Notes: generated by a model from the letters alone, not told the origin. Positions 17,115-25,768 are shown, counted from the first letter of the stretch. The stretch: DNA of 64,000 nt from Mesorhizobium hawassense (GCF_003289945.1 NZ_QMBP01000004.1:1-64000); one strand, 5' to 3'. Translations and numbers: made by a program.

Positions 17115-18287
17115 ATGGCCGAACCTCCGCTGAAAGGCATCCGCGTTATCGAACTTGCCCGCATCCTGGCCGGCCCCTGGGCCGGACAGCTGCTCGCCGA
17201 TCTCGGCGCCGATGTCATCAAGGTCGAGAGCCCGGACGGCGGCGATGACACCCGCAAATGGGGTCCACCCTTCGTCATGGGCCATGACGGTGAGAACCTG
17301 TCCGCCGCCTATTACCATTCGTGCAATCGCGGCAAGCGCTCCATCGCCGTGGACTTCTCCAAGCCGGAGGGCGCCGACACGCTGCGCAAGCTTGTCGCCA
17401 CCGCCGACGTGCTGATCGAGAACTTCAAGCTCGGCGGTTTGAAGAAATACGGCCTCGACTACGAAAGCCTGAAGGCGATCAATCCGCGCCTCGTCTACTG
17501 CTCGATCACAGGGTTTGGCCAGGACGGCCCTTACGCGCCACGCGCGGGCTATGACTTCATCATCCAGGCCATGGCCGGCATGATGTCGATCACCGGCGAG
17601 CCGGGCCGCGAGCCGCAGAAAGCCGGCGTCGCCATCTCGGACCTTTTCACCGGCCTCTATTCGGTGATCGCCATCCAGGCCGCACTTCGCCACGTCGAAA
17701 AGACCGGCGAAGGCCAGCACATCGACATGGCGCTGTTCGACAGCCAGATCTCGGCGCTCGGTAACCAGAACCTCAACTATCTGGTCTCCGGCAAGTCGCC
17801 GGTGCAGATGGGCAATGCGCATATGAACATCGCGCCCTACGAGGTGCTGCCGGTGCGCGACGGCCACATCATCCTGGCGGTCGGCAATGACGGCCAGTTC
17901 GGCAAGTTCTGCGCCGCGGTCGGCCTAGCCGACTTGCCGTCAAACCCCGACTTTGCCACAAACCCGGCGCGCGTCACCAACCGCGTAAAACTGCGCGAAC
18001 GGATCATCGAGACGCTGGCGACGCTGGACCGCGACCCGCTGCTGGCGAAGCTGGAAGCGGCCAGCGTGCCCGCAAGTCCGATCAACACGATTGGCCAGAT
18101 GTTCGCCGACCCGCAGACGATCGCGCGCGGCATGCGGCTCGACCTCGACGACGGCCATGGCAACCGCCTGCCTTCCGTGCGCGCGCCGATGGTCATGTCG
18201 GGCACGCCGCTGGTCTATGAGCGCCCCTCGCCGCGTCTCGGCGAGCACACGGACGAAATCCTTGCCGAACTGGAGAGAGCAAAATGA
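17115..18287 (+). CDS. CaiB/BaiF family (class III) CoA-transferase
   Basis: The 390-residue protein starts PLKGIRVIELARILAGPWAGQLLADLGADVIKVE, the classic class III CoA-transferase N-terminus. The catalytic aspartate is D147 in the GYDFIIQAMAGMMS segment. These enzymes move CoA between carboxylic acids through mixed anhydrides and thioesters. The stop codon overlaps the start of the next gene, a TPP enzyme, by four bases (ATGA), so the two are made in step and probably act in one pathway. That layout recalls formyl-CoA transferase with oxalyl-CoA decarboxylase, but neither sequence looks specifically like those. Confidence 0.88.
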   Translation: MAEPPLKGIRVIELARILAGPWAGQLLADLGADVIKVESPDGGDDTRKWGPPFVMGHDGENLSAAYYHSCNRGKRSIAVDFSKPEGADTLRKLVATADVLIENFKLGGLKKYGLDYESLKAINPRLVYCSITGFGQDGPYAPRAGYDFIIQAMAGMMSITGEPGREPQKAGVAISDLFTGLYSVIAIQAALRHVEKTGEGQHIDMALFDSQISALGNQNLNYLVSGKSPVQMGNAHMNIAPYEVLPVRDGHIILAVGNDGQFGKFCAAVGLADLPSNPDFATNPARVTNRVKLRERIIETLATLDRDPLLAKLEAASVPASPINTIGQMFADPQTIARGMRLDLDDGHGNRLPSVRAPMVMSGTPLVYERPSPRLGEHTDEILAELERAK

Positions 18288-19933
18288 AGACCGGCGGACA
18301 ACTGATCGTCGAGGCGCTCGAAGCGAACGGCACCGACCGCATCTTCTGCGTTCCGGGCGAATCCTATCTCGCGGTGCTCGACGCGCTGCATGACTCCTCG
18401 ATTCGCACCATCGTCTGCCGCCAGGAAGGCGGCGCCGCGATGATGGCCGACTGCCAGGGCCGGCTGACCGGCAAACCCGGCATCTGCTTCGTCACCCGCG
18501 GCCCCGGCGCCACCAACGCCTCGGCCGGCGTTCATATCGCGATGCAGGATTCCGTGCCGATGATCCTGTTCATCGGCCAGGTCGCCAGCCATGCCAAGGA
18601 ACGCGAGGCCTTTCAGGAGGTCGACTACAAGCGCTTCTTCGGCGATATCACCAAATGGGTGGTCGAGATCGACGATGCCGCGCGCATCCCTGAATTCGTC
18701 ACCCGCGCCTTCGCCGTCGCGACCTCCGGCCGCCCTGGCCCGGTCGTCATCTCGCTGCCCGAGGACATGCTGACCAGCGAGGTCGAGGCGCCGCAAGCGC
18801 TGCCGCACACGCCGGTCGAAACTCGCCCAGGCGAAGCGGAGCTCGATGCGCTGCAAATGCTGCTCGCCAACGCCAGGCGGCCGTTCGTCATTCTGGGCGG
18901 CACGCGCTGGAACGAGGAGGCGGTGGCGCATATGCGCTCGATCGCCGAGACGTGGTCGCTGCCCGTCGGCTGCTCCTTCCGCCGCCAGATGCTGTTCGAT
19001 CATCTGCATGCGAACTATGCCGGCGATGTCGGCATCGGCATCAACCCGAAGCTGGCGGAGCGGATCAAGCAGGCCGACGTCGTGCTTTTGCTCGGCGGCC
19101 GCCTGGGCGAGATGCCGTCTTCAGACTACACGCTGCTGAAAAGCCCCTACCCCGACCAGGCGCTGGTGCATGTCCATGCCGATGCCGGCGAGCTCGGCCG
19201 CGTCTATCGGCCAACGATTGCGATCAATGCTTCACCCGCCGCCTTCGTCGAGGCTTTCGCCAGGCGTAAGCCGGCCGCCAAGCCTTCCTGGGCGGCTGAG
19301 ACGGAAAAGGCGCATGCCGCCTATCTGGAATGGTCGACGCCGCCGCAGACCGGCCCGGGCTCCGTCCAGATGGGTCCGATCATGGACTATCTAGGAAAGG
19401 TTCTGCCGGAGGATGCCATCCTCACCAACGGCGCCGGCAACTACGCCACCTGGGTGCATCGCTTCTACCGCACCCGCCGCTTCGGCACGCAGGCGGCACC
19501 CACTTCCGGCTCGATGGGCTACGGCACGCCCGCCGCGGTTGCCGCCAAGTCGCTATTCCCCGATCGCACGGTGGTCGCCTTCGCCGGCGACGGCTGCTTC
19601 CTGATGAACGGCCAGGAGTTCGCGACCGCTGTCCAGTACGATTTGCCGATCATCGTCATCGTCGTCAACAACGGCATCTACGGCACGATCCGCATGCATC
19701 AGGAGCGCGAATATCCGAGCCGCGTCGTCGCCACCACGCTCAAGAACCCGGACTTTGCAGCACTTGCCCGTTCCTATGGCGGCCATGGCGAGACGGTCGA
19801 GAAGACAGCCGACTTCGCGCCGGCCTTCGAGCGCGCGCGCGCCAGCGGCAAACCGGCGATCATCGAGATCAGGCTCGATCCCGAAGCGATCACGCCGACC
19901 CGCACGCTGACCCAGATCCGCGACAAGGCATAA
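18284..19933 (+). CDS. Thiamine-pyrophosphate enzyme of the acetolactate synthase family
   Basis: The 549-residue protein has the three-domain TPP layout. E48 (CRQEGGAAMMA) is the glutamate that activates the cofactor. GRPGPVVISLPEDM closes the first domain, and GDGCFLMNGQEF followed by NNGIYG is the metal/TPP site. It lacks the surrounding genes of branched-chain amino acid synthesis (no small subunit), so it is more likely a decarboxylase, carboligase or lyase for a CoA or keto-acid substrate. The ATG overlaps the CoA-transferase stop. A hairpin shared with the converging CHRD gene follows. Confidence 0.85.
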   Translation: MKTGGQLIVEALEANGTDRIFCVPGESYLAVLDALHDSSIRTIVCRQEGGAAMMADCQGRLTGKPGICFVTRGPGATNASAGVHIAMQDSVPMILFIGQVASHAKEREAFQEVDYKRFFGDITKWVVEIDDAARIPEFVTRAFAVATSGRPGPVVISLPEDMLTSEVEAPQALPHTPVETRPGEAELDALQMLLANARRPFVILGGTRWNEEAVAHMRSIAETWSLPVGCSFRRQMLFDHLHANYAGDVGIGINPKLAERIKQADVVLLLGGRLGEMPSSDYTLLKSPYPDQALVHVHADAGELGRVYRPTIAINASPAAFVEAFARRKPAAKPSWAAETEKAHAAYLEWSTPPQTGPGSVQMGPIMDYLGKVLPEDAILTNGAGNYATWVHRFYRTRRFGTQAAPTSGSMGYGTPAAVAAKSLFPDRTVVAFAGDGCFLMNGQEFATAVQYDLPIIVIVVNNGIYGTIRMHQEREYPSRVVATTLKNPDFAALARSYGGHGETVEKTADFAPAFERARASGKPAIIEIRLDPEAITPTRTLTQIRDKA

Positions 19934-19969
19934 GGCGAAAGGCAGTCTCCCGCCTTTCTACCTGCACGA

Positions 19970-20000
19970 CAAAAGAGGCGGTGAACCGCCCCTTTTGCGT
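19970..20000. terminator. Terminator hairpin between the TPP enzyme and CHRD genes
   Basis: CAAAAGAGGCGGT pairs with CCGCCCCTTTTG across a GAA loop, with one A/C mismatch, and is followed by CGTTTTT. A-rich and T-rich flanks on the two sides let it work for both converging genes; it lies directly before the CHRD stop at 20003. Confidence 0.7.
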
Positions 20001-20002
20001 TT

Positions 20003-20440
20003 TTACATCGCCTTCTCGATCTGCCCGCGAATCTCGCCGTCCTTGTTCGCGGCGGTGTGGACGTTGACGTAGTACTTGCCGGCCTCGAGATCGGCCGCCT
20101 GTGCGTCGGTCAGCGTCGCCGACCCCTTCATCGGGCTCTTCAACTTCTTGAACGGGATCACGGGATCCGCATTCGCGCCCATATCCGCCGGGCCGTGGAT
20201 ATGAGCGGCCACGGCCGGTCCGCTGAGACCGGAATATTTGACGTTCCAGGTGAGCTTCTTCTTGGTTGTGTCATAGGTGAGTGTCGCGGTGCCCTTGCCC
20301 TTGGTCGTCACGGGCGGGCTCTGCTGGCTGCCGTCGAGTGTCGCCTTGAACTTCATCGTCTCGGCCATGGCTGGCGAAGCGAGAAGGAAGGCGGTCGAGA
20401 CGGCTAAGGCCGAAAGCATCGGCACGGACAGGATGCGCAT
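20003..20440 (-). CDS. Secreted CHRD-domain protein
   Basis: The 145-residue protein has a signal peptide (MRILSVPMLSALAVSTAFLL, cleaved near ASPAMA|ET) and one CHRD domain. Typical landmarks are ATLDGSQQSPPVTTKGKG, HIHGPA near the middle, and the ending YYVNVHTAANKDGEIRGQI. CHRD domains were named from chordin and are common in bacterial exported proteins; the function is not settled. The ATG at 20440 has GGAGG six bases upstream; a TTG two codons earlier is a poorer start. The mature protein is expected in the periplasm. Confidence 0.88.
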   Translation of the reverse strand: MRILSVPMLSALAVSTAFLLASPAMAETMKFKATLDGSQQSPPVTTKGKGTATLTYDTTKKKLTWNVKYSGLSGPAVAAHIHGPADMGANADPVIPFKKLKSPMKGSATLTDAQAADLEAGKYYVNVHTAANKDGEIRGQIEKAM

Positions 20441-20555
20441 GAACAACCTCCGTTGATGACAGCATCCCGCGCGGCTCCCCGGCGCGCGGATGCGTCACTG
20501 AAACGGTTGGGCGGCACTTTGTATCCCGGCACACGGTTATTTTACCGCAGGCAAC

Positions 20556-20582
20556 GAAAAAGGGGCGGTCGCCCGCCCCTTT
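20556..20582 (-). terminator. Terminator of the NMT1-type ABC importer operon
   Basis: On the minus strand AAAGGGGCGG and CCGCCCCTTT form a GC-rich stem with a short loop and then TTTTTC, 26 bases after the binding-protein stop codon. This marks the 3' end of the four-gene transporter operon. Confidence 0.75.
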
Positions 20583-20607
20583 CAATGTCAGCTGTGCAAG
20601 CTCGACG

Positions 20608-21579
20608 TTACTTGATCGCCTTGTCGGTGATCGCGGTCGTGTAGGCGCCGCTCGCCTCCTTGCTGATGATCTTCTGGTCGAGCAGCGCCTTGGCGGTGCG
20701 CTCATAGGCGGCCGGGATCAGCTTGCCGTCGGCATTGTCGACCAGCTTGGCCACTTCCTTCATCATGAACTTCTGATGGTTCTCGTCCTGGCCGCCGGCG
20801 TCCACGACGATGCCGGCCGCTTCGTCGGTGTTCTCGGTGGCGTATTTCCAGCCCTTCATCGAGGCGCGCACGAAGCGCACCATCTTGTCCTCGAAGGCCG
20901 GGTCCTTCAGCTTGTCCTCAAGCGTGTAGAGCCCATCCTCCAGAAGGTCGTTGCCCATGGCCGAGTAGTTGAACACGACCAGGTCTTCGGGCTTGTAGCC
21001 GGCGTCCAGCACCTGGCCGTATTCGTTGTAGGTCATCACCGAGATGCAGTCGGCCTGTTTCTGGATCAGCGGCTGCACGTCGAAGCTCTGCTTGAGCACG
21101 GTGACGCCGTCCGGGCCGCCTTCGGTCTTGAGACCGATCTTGTTCATCCAGGCGTAGAACGGATACTCGTTGCCGAAGAACCAGACGCCGAGCGTGTGGC
21201 CCTTGAAGTCGGCTTCCGTCTTGATCGGGCCGCCCTTCGGGCAGACCAGTTCCATGCCTGCCTTCTTGAACGGCTGGGCAATGTTGACGAGCATCACGCC
21301 CTTGTCGCGGGCCGCGAGCGCGCCGCCCATCCAGTCGACGATGACGTCGGCGCCGCCGCCGGCAATCACCTGCTCGGGCGCGATATCCGGGCCGCCCGGC
21401 TTGATGTCGACATCGAGGCCTTCGGCGTCATAGAAGCCCTTGGCCTTGGCGACATAGTAGCCGGCAAACTGGGCCTGCGTGACCCATTTCAATTGCAGTG
21501 TCAGCTTGTCGGCGGCCATCGCCTGGAAGGCGGCCAGCGACATCGCGCCGGCCAGAGCAGAAATCAGCAGTCTTTTCAT
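20608..21579 (-). CDS. NMT1/THI5-like ABC substrate-binding protein
   Basis: The 323-residue exported protein has a signal peptide (MKRLLISALAGAMSLAAFQA, then MA|ADKL) followed by LQLKWVTQAQFAGYYVAKAKGFYDAEGLDVDI, the standard opening of NMT1/THI5-type binding proteins. Relatives bind thiamine precursors, riboflavin, taurine, nitrate or pyrimidines. The gene is last in an operon with an ATPase and two permeases. Dihydropyrimidinase genes lie a few hundred bases further on, so a pyrimidine or hydantoin-like ligand is a reasonable guess. No sequence motif fixes the ligand. Confidence 0.87.
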   Translation of the reverse strand: MKRLLISALAGAMSLAAFQAMAADKLTLQLKWVTQAQFAGYYVAKAKGFYDAEGLDVDIKPGGPDIAPEQVIAGGGADVIVDWMGGALAARDKGVMLVNIAQPFKKAGMELVCPKGGPIKTEADFKGHTLGVWFFGNEYPFYAWMNKIGLKTEGGPDGVTVLKQSFDVQPLIQKQADCISVMTYNEYGQVLDAGYKPEDLVVFNYSAMGNDLLEDGLYTLEDKLKDPAFEDKMVRFVRASMKGWKYATENTDEAAGIVVDAGGQDENHQKFMMKEVAKLVDNADGKLIPAAYERTAKALLDQKIISKEASGAYTTAITDKAIK

Positions 21580-21618
21580 CTTATTACCCTCTGAAGTTAG
21601 TACCCAAACCCACCACCC

Positions 21619-22773
21619 CTATCCACCTCGGACAGAGGGGTGCCAAAACGTGACGGCTCTCTCGATGAGAGCGACCACGCCATAAAAGACCGAACCCGCA
21701 AGTGCTGCAACTGCGATTTCGGCCCACACCATGTCGATGTTCATCCGCCCGACTTCCGTCGAGATGCGGAATCCCATGCCCACGACAGGGGTGCCGAAGA
21801 ACTCCGCGACGATGGCGCCGATCAGCGCCAGCGTCGAGTTGATCTTCAGCGCATTGAAGATGAACGGCATTGCCGCCGGCAGCCTGAGCTTTAGCAAGGT
21901 CGGCCAATAGCCCGATGCGTAGGTGCGCATCAGGTCGCGCTCCATATGCCCGGAGGCGGCGAGCCCCGCGACCGTGTTCACCAGCATCGGGAAGAAGGTC
22001 ATGATGATGACCACCGCGGCCTTGGACGGCCAGTCGAAGCCGAACCACATGACCATGATGGGTGCTACGCCGATGATCGGCAGCGCCGACACCATGTTAC
22101 CGATCGGTAAGAGCCCGCGCCGCAGGAACGGCACGCGGTCGGCAAGGATGGCGACGGCGAAGCCGGCGAGATTGCCGACGATATAGCCGATGAGCACCGC
22201 CTTGAAGATCGTCTGCCGCACATCCGACCCCAGGATCGGCAGCGAGTTGGCGATGCGCGCGCCGATGGCGCTCGGCGGCGGCAGAAGGATGAAGGGAATG
22301 CCGGCGCCGCGCGTCACCGCTTCCCAGATGATCAGGATCCAGGCGCCGAAGATCGCCGGGATGATCAGGCGCAGCGCCGTCTTGGCCCAGCCCTGCGCCG
22401 GGCGCAGCGACGCGAGCAAGGCGACGCAACGCCAGGCAAGCAGCCAGGCCGCGGCAAGCAGCAGGAAATAGGGCGCCAGCGCCGTGCCCTCGAAGCCGGC
22501 TATGCCCTTGATCAAGAGCCAGGCCGCGGCATGGGCGCCGAGGAACAGCAGCACGGCTTCGGCGATCGGCGTGAGCCTCACCATCGAGACCAGTGCCGCG
22601 AGCAGCAGCAATCCGACGATCAGGTCTTTTGCGCCCATATAGGGATAGGCAACGGCGGCGGCGGGGTCTGCCAAAGCCGCGGCTTCCGGTTTCGACATCA
22701 CGCCGAGGGCGAGGGCGACCAGGCAAAGAAGGATGGCGAGCAAAGCCTGCCACGAGGGCTTCAACCAGGTCAT
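21619..22773 (-). CDS. ABC transporter permease with an extended N-terminus
   Basis: The C-terminal 250 residues form a NitT/TauT-type permease with the usual EAA-type loop (MERDLMRTYASGYWPTLLKLRLPAAMPFIFNALK). The first 130 residues contribute three or four extra membrane helices, making 384 residues where about 260 is normal. The frame is open much further upstream, but the true start is ATG 22773, which overlaps the previous permease's stop (ATGA) and has GGGAGG inside that gene's last codons. It pairs with the preceding permease to form the membrane channel. Confidence 0.85.
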   Translation of the reverse strand: MTWLKPSWQALLAILLCLVALALGVMSKPEAAALADPAAAVAYPYMGAKDLIVGLLLLAALVSMVRLTPIAEAVLLFLGAHAAAWLLIKGIAGFEGTALAPYFLLLAAAWLLAWRCVALLASLRPAQGWAKTALRLIIPAIFGAWILIIWEAVTRGAGIPFILLPPPSAIGARIANSLPILGSDVRQTIFKAVLIGYIVGNLAGFAVAILADRVPFLRRGLLPIGNMVSALPIIGVAPIMVMWFGFDWPSKAAVVIIMTFFPMLVNTVAGLAASGHMERDLMRTYASGYWPTLLKLRLPAAMPFIFNALKINSTLALIGAIVAEFFGTPVVGMGFRISTEVGRMNIDMVWAEIAVAALAGSVFYGVVALIERAVTFWHPSVRGG

Positions 22774-23648
22774 GCCGGCCTCCCGCCCATGGCGCGGTCG
22801 ACCAGGCGTCCGGCAATTCCCACCACCATCACCAGCAGCGCCGCGACGATCGAGCCTGCGACCAAAGCCGACCAGATATCGATGGTCTGGCTGTAATAGG
22901 CGCCGGCGAGCAATTTCGCGCCGATGCCGGCGACGGCGCCCGTTGGCAGCTCGCCGACGATGGCGCCGACAAGGCTCGCCGCCACCGCCACCTTCATCGA
23001 CGTGAACAGGAACGGCACCGACGCCGGCACGCGCAGCTTCCAGAAAGTCTGCGAGGGGCTGGCATTGTAGGTATGCATGAGATCGAGATGCATGAGCTCC
23101 GGCGAGCGCAGGCCCTTCACCATGCCGACGGCGACGGGGAAGAACGACAGATAGGTCGAGATCAGCGCCTTGGGGATCAGGCCGGTGATGCCGATCGCCG
23201 CCAGCACCACGATGATCATCGGCGCCACAGCCAGGATCGGAATGGTCTGCGACGCGATGATCCACGGCATCAGGCTGCGGTCGAGCGTCGCCACATGCAC
23301 GATGCCGACGGCGATGACGATGCCGAGCGCGGTGCCGAAGGCAAAGCCGAGTAGCGTCGAGGACAGCGTTACCCAGGCGTTGTAGACCAGGCTGCGGTTC
23401 GAGGTGACGGATCGCAGGAAGGTGTTTTCGAAGAAATTCACCGCCACCTGGTGCGGCGCCGGCAGCGTCGGCTTCGGCTGCGACAGCGTCTTGCCAATGA
23501 ACTCGACCGCGCCGGGTGTTTCGTTGGCCCGGCTGTCAATATCGCGCTGGAACGGCGCGTTGAGGATAACGGCGAAGATATACCAGAGCACGACCACACC
23601 GGCGAGGATCGTGGTGACCGGGATGATCTTGGAGCGGAAGCTATCCAT
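22770..23648 (-). CDS. ABC transporter permease, NitT/TauT type
   Basis: The 292-residue inner-membrane protein has about six helices. The EAA loop reads LMHTYNASPSQTFWKLRVPASVPFLFTSMK, where the ATPase docks. Residues 30-80 form a longer external loop than usual. It is the second gene of the importer operon, separated from the ATPase gene by 338 bases of palindromic repeats. Its ribosome binding site (AGGAGGGG, 7 bases before ATG 23648) is supplied by the end of one of those repeats. Its stop overlaps the next permease's start. Confidence 0.88.
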   Translation of the reverse strand: MDSFRSKIIPVTTILAGVVVLWYIFAVILNAPFQRDIDSRANETPGAVEFIGKTLSQPKPTLPAPHQVAVNFFENTFLRSVTSNRSLVYNAWVTLSSTLLGFAFGTALGIVIAVGIVHVATLDRSLMPWIIASQTIPILAVAPMIIVVLAAIGITGLIPKALISTYLSFFPVAVGMVKGLRSPELMHLDLMHTYNASPSQTFWKLRVPASVPFLFTSMKVAVAASLVGAIVGELPTGAVAGIGAKLLAGAYYSQTIDIWSALVAGSIVAALLVMVVGIAGRLVDRAMGGRPA

Positions 23649-23659
23649 GGGCGCCCCCT

Positions 23660-23708
23660 CCTCTCCCCACCGGGGAGAGGGTGGCCGGAGCGAAGCGAAG
23701 GCCGGGTG
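23660..23708. repeat. Short palindromic repeat, GGGGAGAGG type
   Basis: CCTCTCCCC (23660-23668) pairs with GGGGAGAGG (23672-23680). It is followed by a second imperfect hairpin with GGCC arms around GGAGCGAAGCGAA. Repeats of this look are common between genes in many Proteobacteria. On the minus strand it ends immediately before the permease gene and provides its ribosome binding site. Confidence 0.7.
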
Positions 23709-23730
23709 ATTGCGCCGCGGCGATCGTTTC

Positions 23731-23950
23731 CTTCGTCATCCTGGGGCGGAGCAAGGAGCGAAGCGACGCGGCGCAGACCCCAGGATCCATGCCGTTACGT
23801 CGACGCTCCGCAGCGTTCCAGAATGGAGCTCTCTGCGTCTGGCGGTATCTAGCGGGCATTCTGCACCGCTTTGCCCCCTCGGCCGAGGTCGCGGCATGGA
23901 TCCTAGGGTCTGCGCTCCGCTTCGCGTCGCTCCGCCCTAGGATGACGAAG
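23731..23950. repeat. Two inverted copies of a ~60-bp palindromic repeat inside the ABC operon
   Basis: The left arm (23731-23794) starts CTTCGTCATCCTGGGGCGG and ends GGATCCATGCCG. The right arm (23892-23950) is nearly the same sequence in reverse orientation. Each arm is also self-complementary (ATCCTGGGG with CCCCAGGAT or its variant). Together they fill most of the 338-base gap between the ATPase and permease genes; I see no gene there. As RNA the region could form one long hairpin or two short ones. Confidence 0.8.
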
Positions 23951-23986
23951 GCGTGGCGGCCTAGTCCGCACTCATTCGCCATCCCC

Positions 23987-24778
23987 TCAATCATCATAGC
24001 TGTGCCCAGCCCTTAAGCCGTCGCGCACGCGCGCGGCGATCGCCAGAAATTCCGGCGTCTCGCGGATGTCGAGCGGCCGTTTTCTCGGCAGCGTTGATTC
24101 GATGATGTCGGTGACGCGGCCCGGTCGCGGCGACATCACCACGATGCGCGTCGACAGATAGACAGCCTCCGGGATCGAATGGGTGACGAAGCAGATCGTC
24201 TTGTTGGTTCTGTCCCACAGATCGAGCAGTTGTTCGTTCAGATGGTCGCGCACGATCTCGTCGAGTGCGCCGAACGGCTCGTCCATCAACAGCAGGTCCG
24301 CATCGAAGGCGAGCGCGCGCGCGATCGAGGCGCGCTGCTGCATGCCGCCGGAAAGCTGCCAGGGATACTTCTTCTCGAAGCCTGAGAGGTTGACCAGCGC
24401 CAGCGTGCGCTTGATGCGCTCCGCCTGCTCGGCCTGGCTCAGCCCTATGATCTCCAGCGGCAAGCCCACATTGCGCTCGATGGTGCGCCACGGGAACAAG
24501 GCCGCCGCCTGGAAGACATAGCCATAGGCGCGTTTCTCGCGCGCCTGCTCCGGCGACATGCCGTTGACGGAGATCGCCCCGGATGTCGCCTTCTCCAGAT
24601 CGGCGATGACGCGCAGCAAGGTCGTCTTGCCACAGCCGGACGGGCCGATGAAGGAAACGAATTCGCCCTTGCCGATGGTCAGATCGACATTGGACAGCGC
24701 CTGCACCGGACCGTCATTGGTCTGGAAGGTGAGGCCGAGCTTGCTAGCCGAAACGACGGCTGGCGGCTGTTCGGTCAT
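23987..24778 (-). CDS. ABC transporter ATPase, NitT/TauT (SsuB/ThiZ-like) type
   Basis: The 263-residue protein has Walker A GPSGCGKTT, the Q loop in YVFQAAALFPWRT, the signature LSGGMQQRASIARAL, Walker B LLLMDEPFGALDE and the switch histidine in FVTHSIPEAVYLS. It energises the importer encoded downstream by two permeases and an NMT1-type binding protein. The ATG at 24778 is first in the operon and diverges from a cupin gene. The C-terminus ends in a Tyr-Asp-Asp tail with no special motif. Confidence 0.92.
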   Translation of the reverse strand: MTEQPPAVVSASKLGLTFQTNDGPVQALSNVDLTIGKGEFVSFIGPSGCGKTTLLRVIADLEKATSGAISVNGMSPEQAREKRAYGYVFQAAALFPWRTIERNVGLPLEIIGLSQAEQAERIKRTLALVNLSGFEKKYPWQLSGGMQQRASIARALAFDADLLLMDEPFGALDEIVRDHLNEQLLDLWDRTNKTICFVTHSIPEAVYLSTRIVVMSPRPGRVTDIIESTLPRKRPLDIRETPEFLAIAARVRDGLRAGHSYDD

Positions 24779-24897
24779 TGGCTGCAGCCTGCCTGTCGCG
24801 ACCGCTGCCGCGACGTCCGCAATCCGGTTGATTTTTTGATAGCGTTGCTTTCCACTCGTCCTGTCCCACCCGATCGACGCTGCCCGGAGCCTTGCCG

Positions 24898-25302
24898 ATG
24901 TCGCCTAAACCCACATGTCGTCTCGTTCGCCCCGAAAGCACCTATCAGGGCAAGCAGGGGCTGAGCTATTTCGCCGGCATCGCCGCCGAGACGGTCGGCT
25001 CCTCCGGCATCTGCATGCATCTTCTCACCATGCCGCCCGGCGCCCGCGCCAAGGCGCATAAGCATGAAAGCCACGAGACGGCCATCTATGTGCTCTCGGG
25101 CGAAGTCCACACCTGGTACGGCGACCGGCTCGAGCACCACATCGTCGTCAAAGCCGGCGACCTCTTCTACATTCCGGCCGGCGTTCCGCATCTGCCCGCC
25201 AATCTGAGCGGGGCGCCGTCCTCGGCGGTCATCGCCCGCACCGATCCCAACGAGCAGGAAAGCGTCGTTCTGCTGCCGGAACTGGATGCGCTGGTTGCCT
25301 AG
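24898..25302 (+). CDS. Single-domain cupin protein
   Basis: The 134-residue protein is a small beta-barrel cupin. The first motif reads PPGARAKAHKHESHETAIYVLSGE with the metal histidines and glutamate (H..H....E) in place. The second is AGDLFYIPAGVPHLPANLS, with the last histidine. It may bind a metal and act on or sense a small molecule. ATG 24898 follows CGGAG by ten bases; a TTG two codons earlier is in frame. It lies between the importer operon and the pyrimidine genes, transcribed away from the importer. Confidence 0.82.
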   Translation: MSPKPTCRLVRPESTYQGKQGLSYFAGIAAETVGSSGICMHLLTMPPGARAKAHKHESHETAIYVLSGEVHTWYGDRLEHHIVVKAGDLFYIPAGVPHLPANLSGAPSSAVIARTDPNEQESVVLLPELDALVA

Positions 25303-25388
25303 GGCATTTTGCAGCCAAGCGGCATCGCTTGGCGTCGCACAAATGCGGCCGGAACGAACACCTCTCCCAGGAACCGACGGGATCGCCG

Positions 25389-25766
25389 TCATTTGCATCG
25401 CGCGACTTCGCCCATCACATTGCCGTCCCCGTCGGCCACCACCAGCTTCTTGGCATTCTTTGCGCTGCGCTTGATGGTGAACTTGGCCGGCGCCTGTCCA
25501 TCTTCGCCCTCCGCCTCGCATTTTGCGGTCACCACCAGCGAGCCGTCGGCCTGCACCTGCTTGTCGCTGAAGGTGCAGGCGCTGGCGGCCGTGATCAGTT
25601 CCTTGCCGGTCACAAGCAGCATCTTGTCGGCGGCCACTTGCTGGCCGTTCCGGTTGATGCAGCCATATTTGTCGCCGTAAGGCTTGCTGAGGTCGATGCC
25701 CGCGGCAAGAGCCTGGCCGGCGGCCAGCATCGCGGCCGCCGCGATCGCAAGATGAAGAGCCCGCAT
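25389..25766 (-). CDS. Small exported protein of unknown function
   Basis: I do not recognise the 125-residue protein. It has a clear signal peptide (MRALHLAIAAAAMLAAGQAL, cleaved near ALA|AGID) and a mature part of about 100 residues with four cysteines that could form two disulfides, for example in KYGCINRNG, SACTFSD, KCEAEGE and the final RCK. The ATG lies two bases after the dihydropyrimidinase stop, so it is probably cotranscribed with that gene. A periplasmic role linked to the transported substrate is possible but not shown. Confidence 0.7.
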   Translation of the reverse strand: MRALHLAIAAAAMLAAGQALAAGIDLSKPYGDKYGCINRNGQQVAADKMLLVTGKELITAASACTFSDKQVQADGSLVVTAKCEAEGEDGQAPAKFTIKRSAKNAKKLVVADGDGNVMGEVARCK

Positions 25767-25768
25767 GG

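Noticed and set aside
17115..19933. Oxalate degradation pair frc-oxc
   Set aside because: The arrangement fits but the sequences show only general class III CoA-transferase and ALS-type features; I could not support the specific names.
21619..23265. A 548-residue reading of the second permease
   Set aside because: The extra upstream part lies in another frame of the first permease; the 4-base overlap and ribosome site at 22773 define the true start.
23660..23950. CRISPR-like repeat array
   Set aside because: Repeats are inverted and palindromic with few copies and no regular spacers or cas genes.
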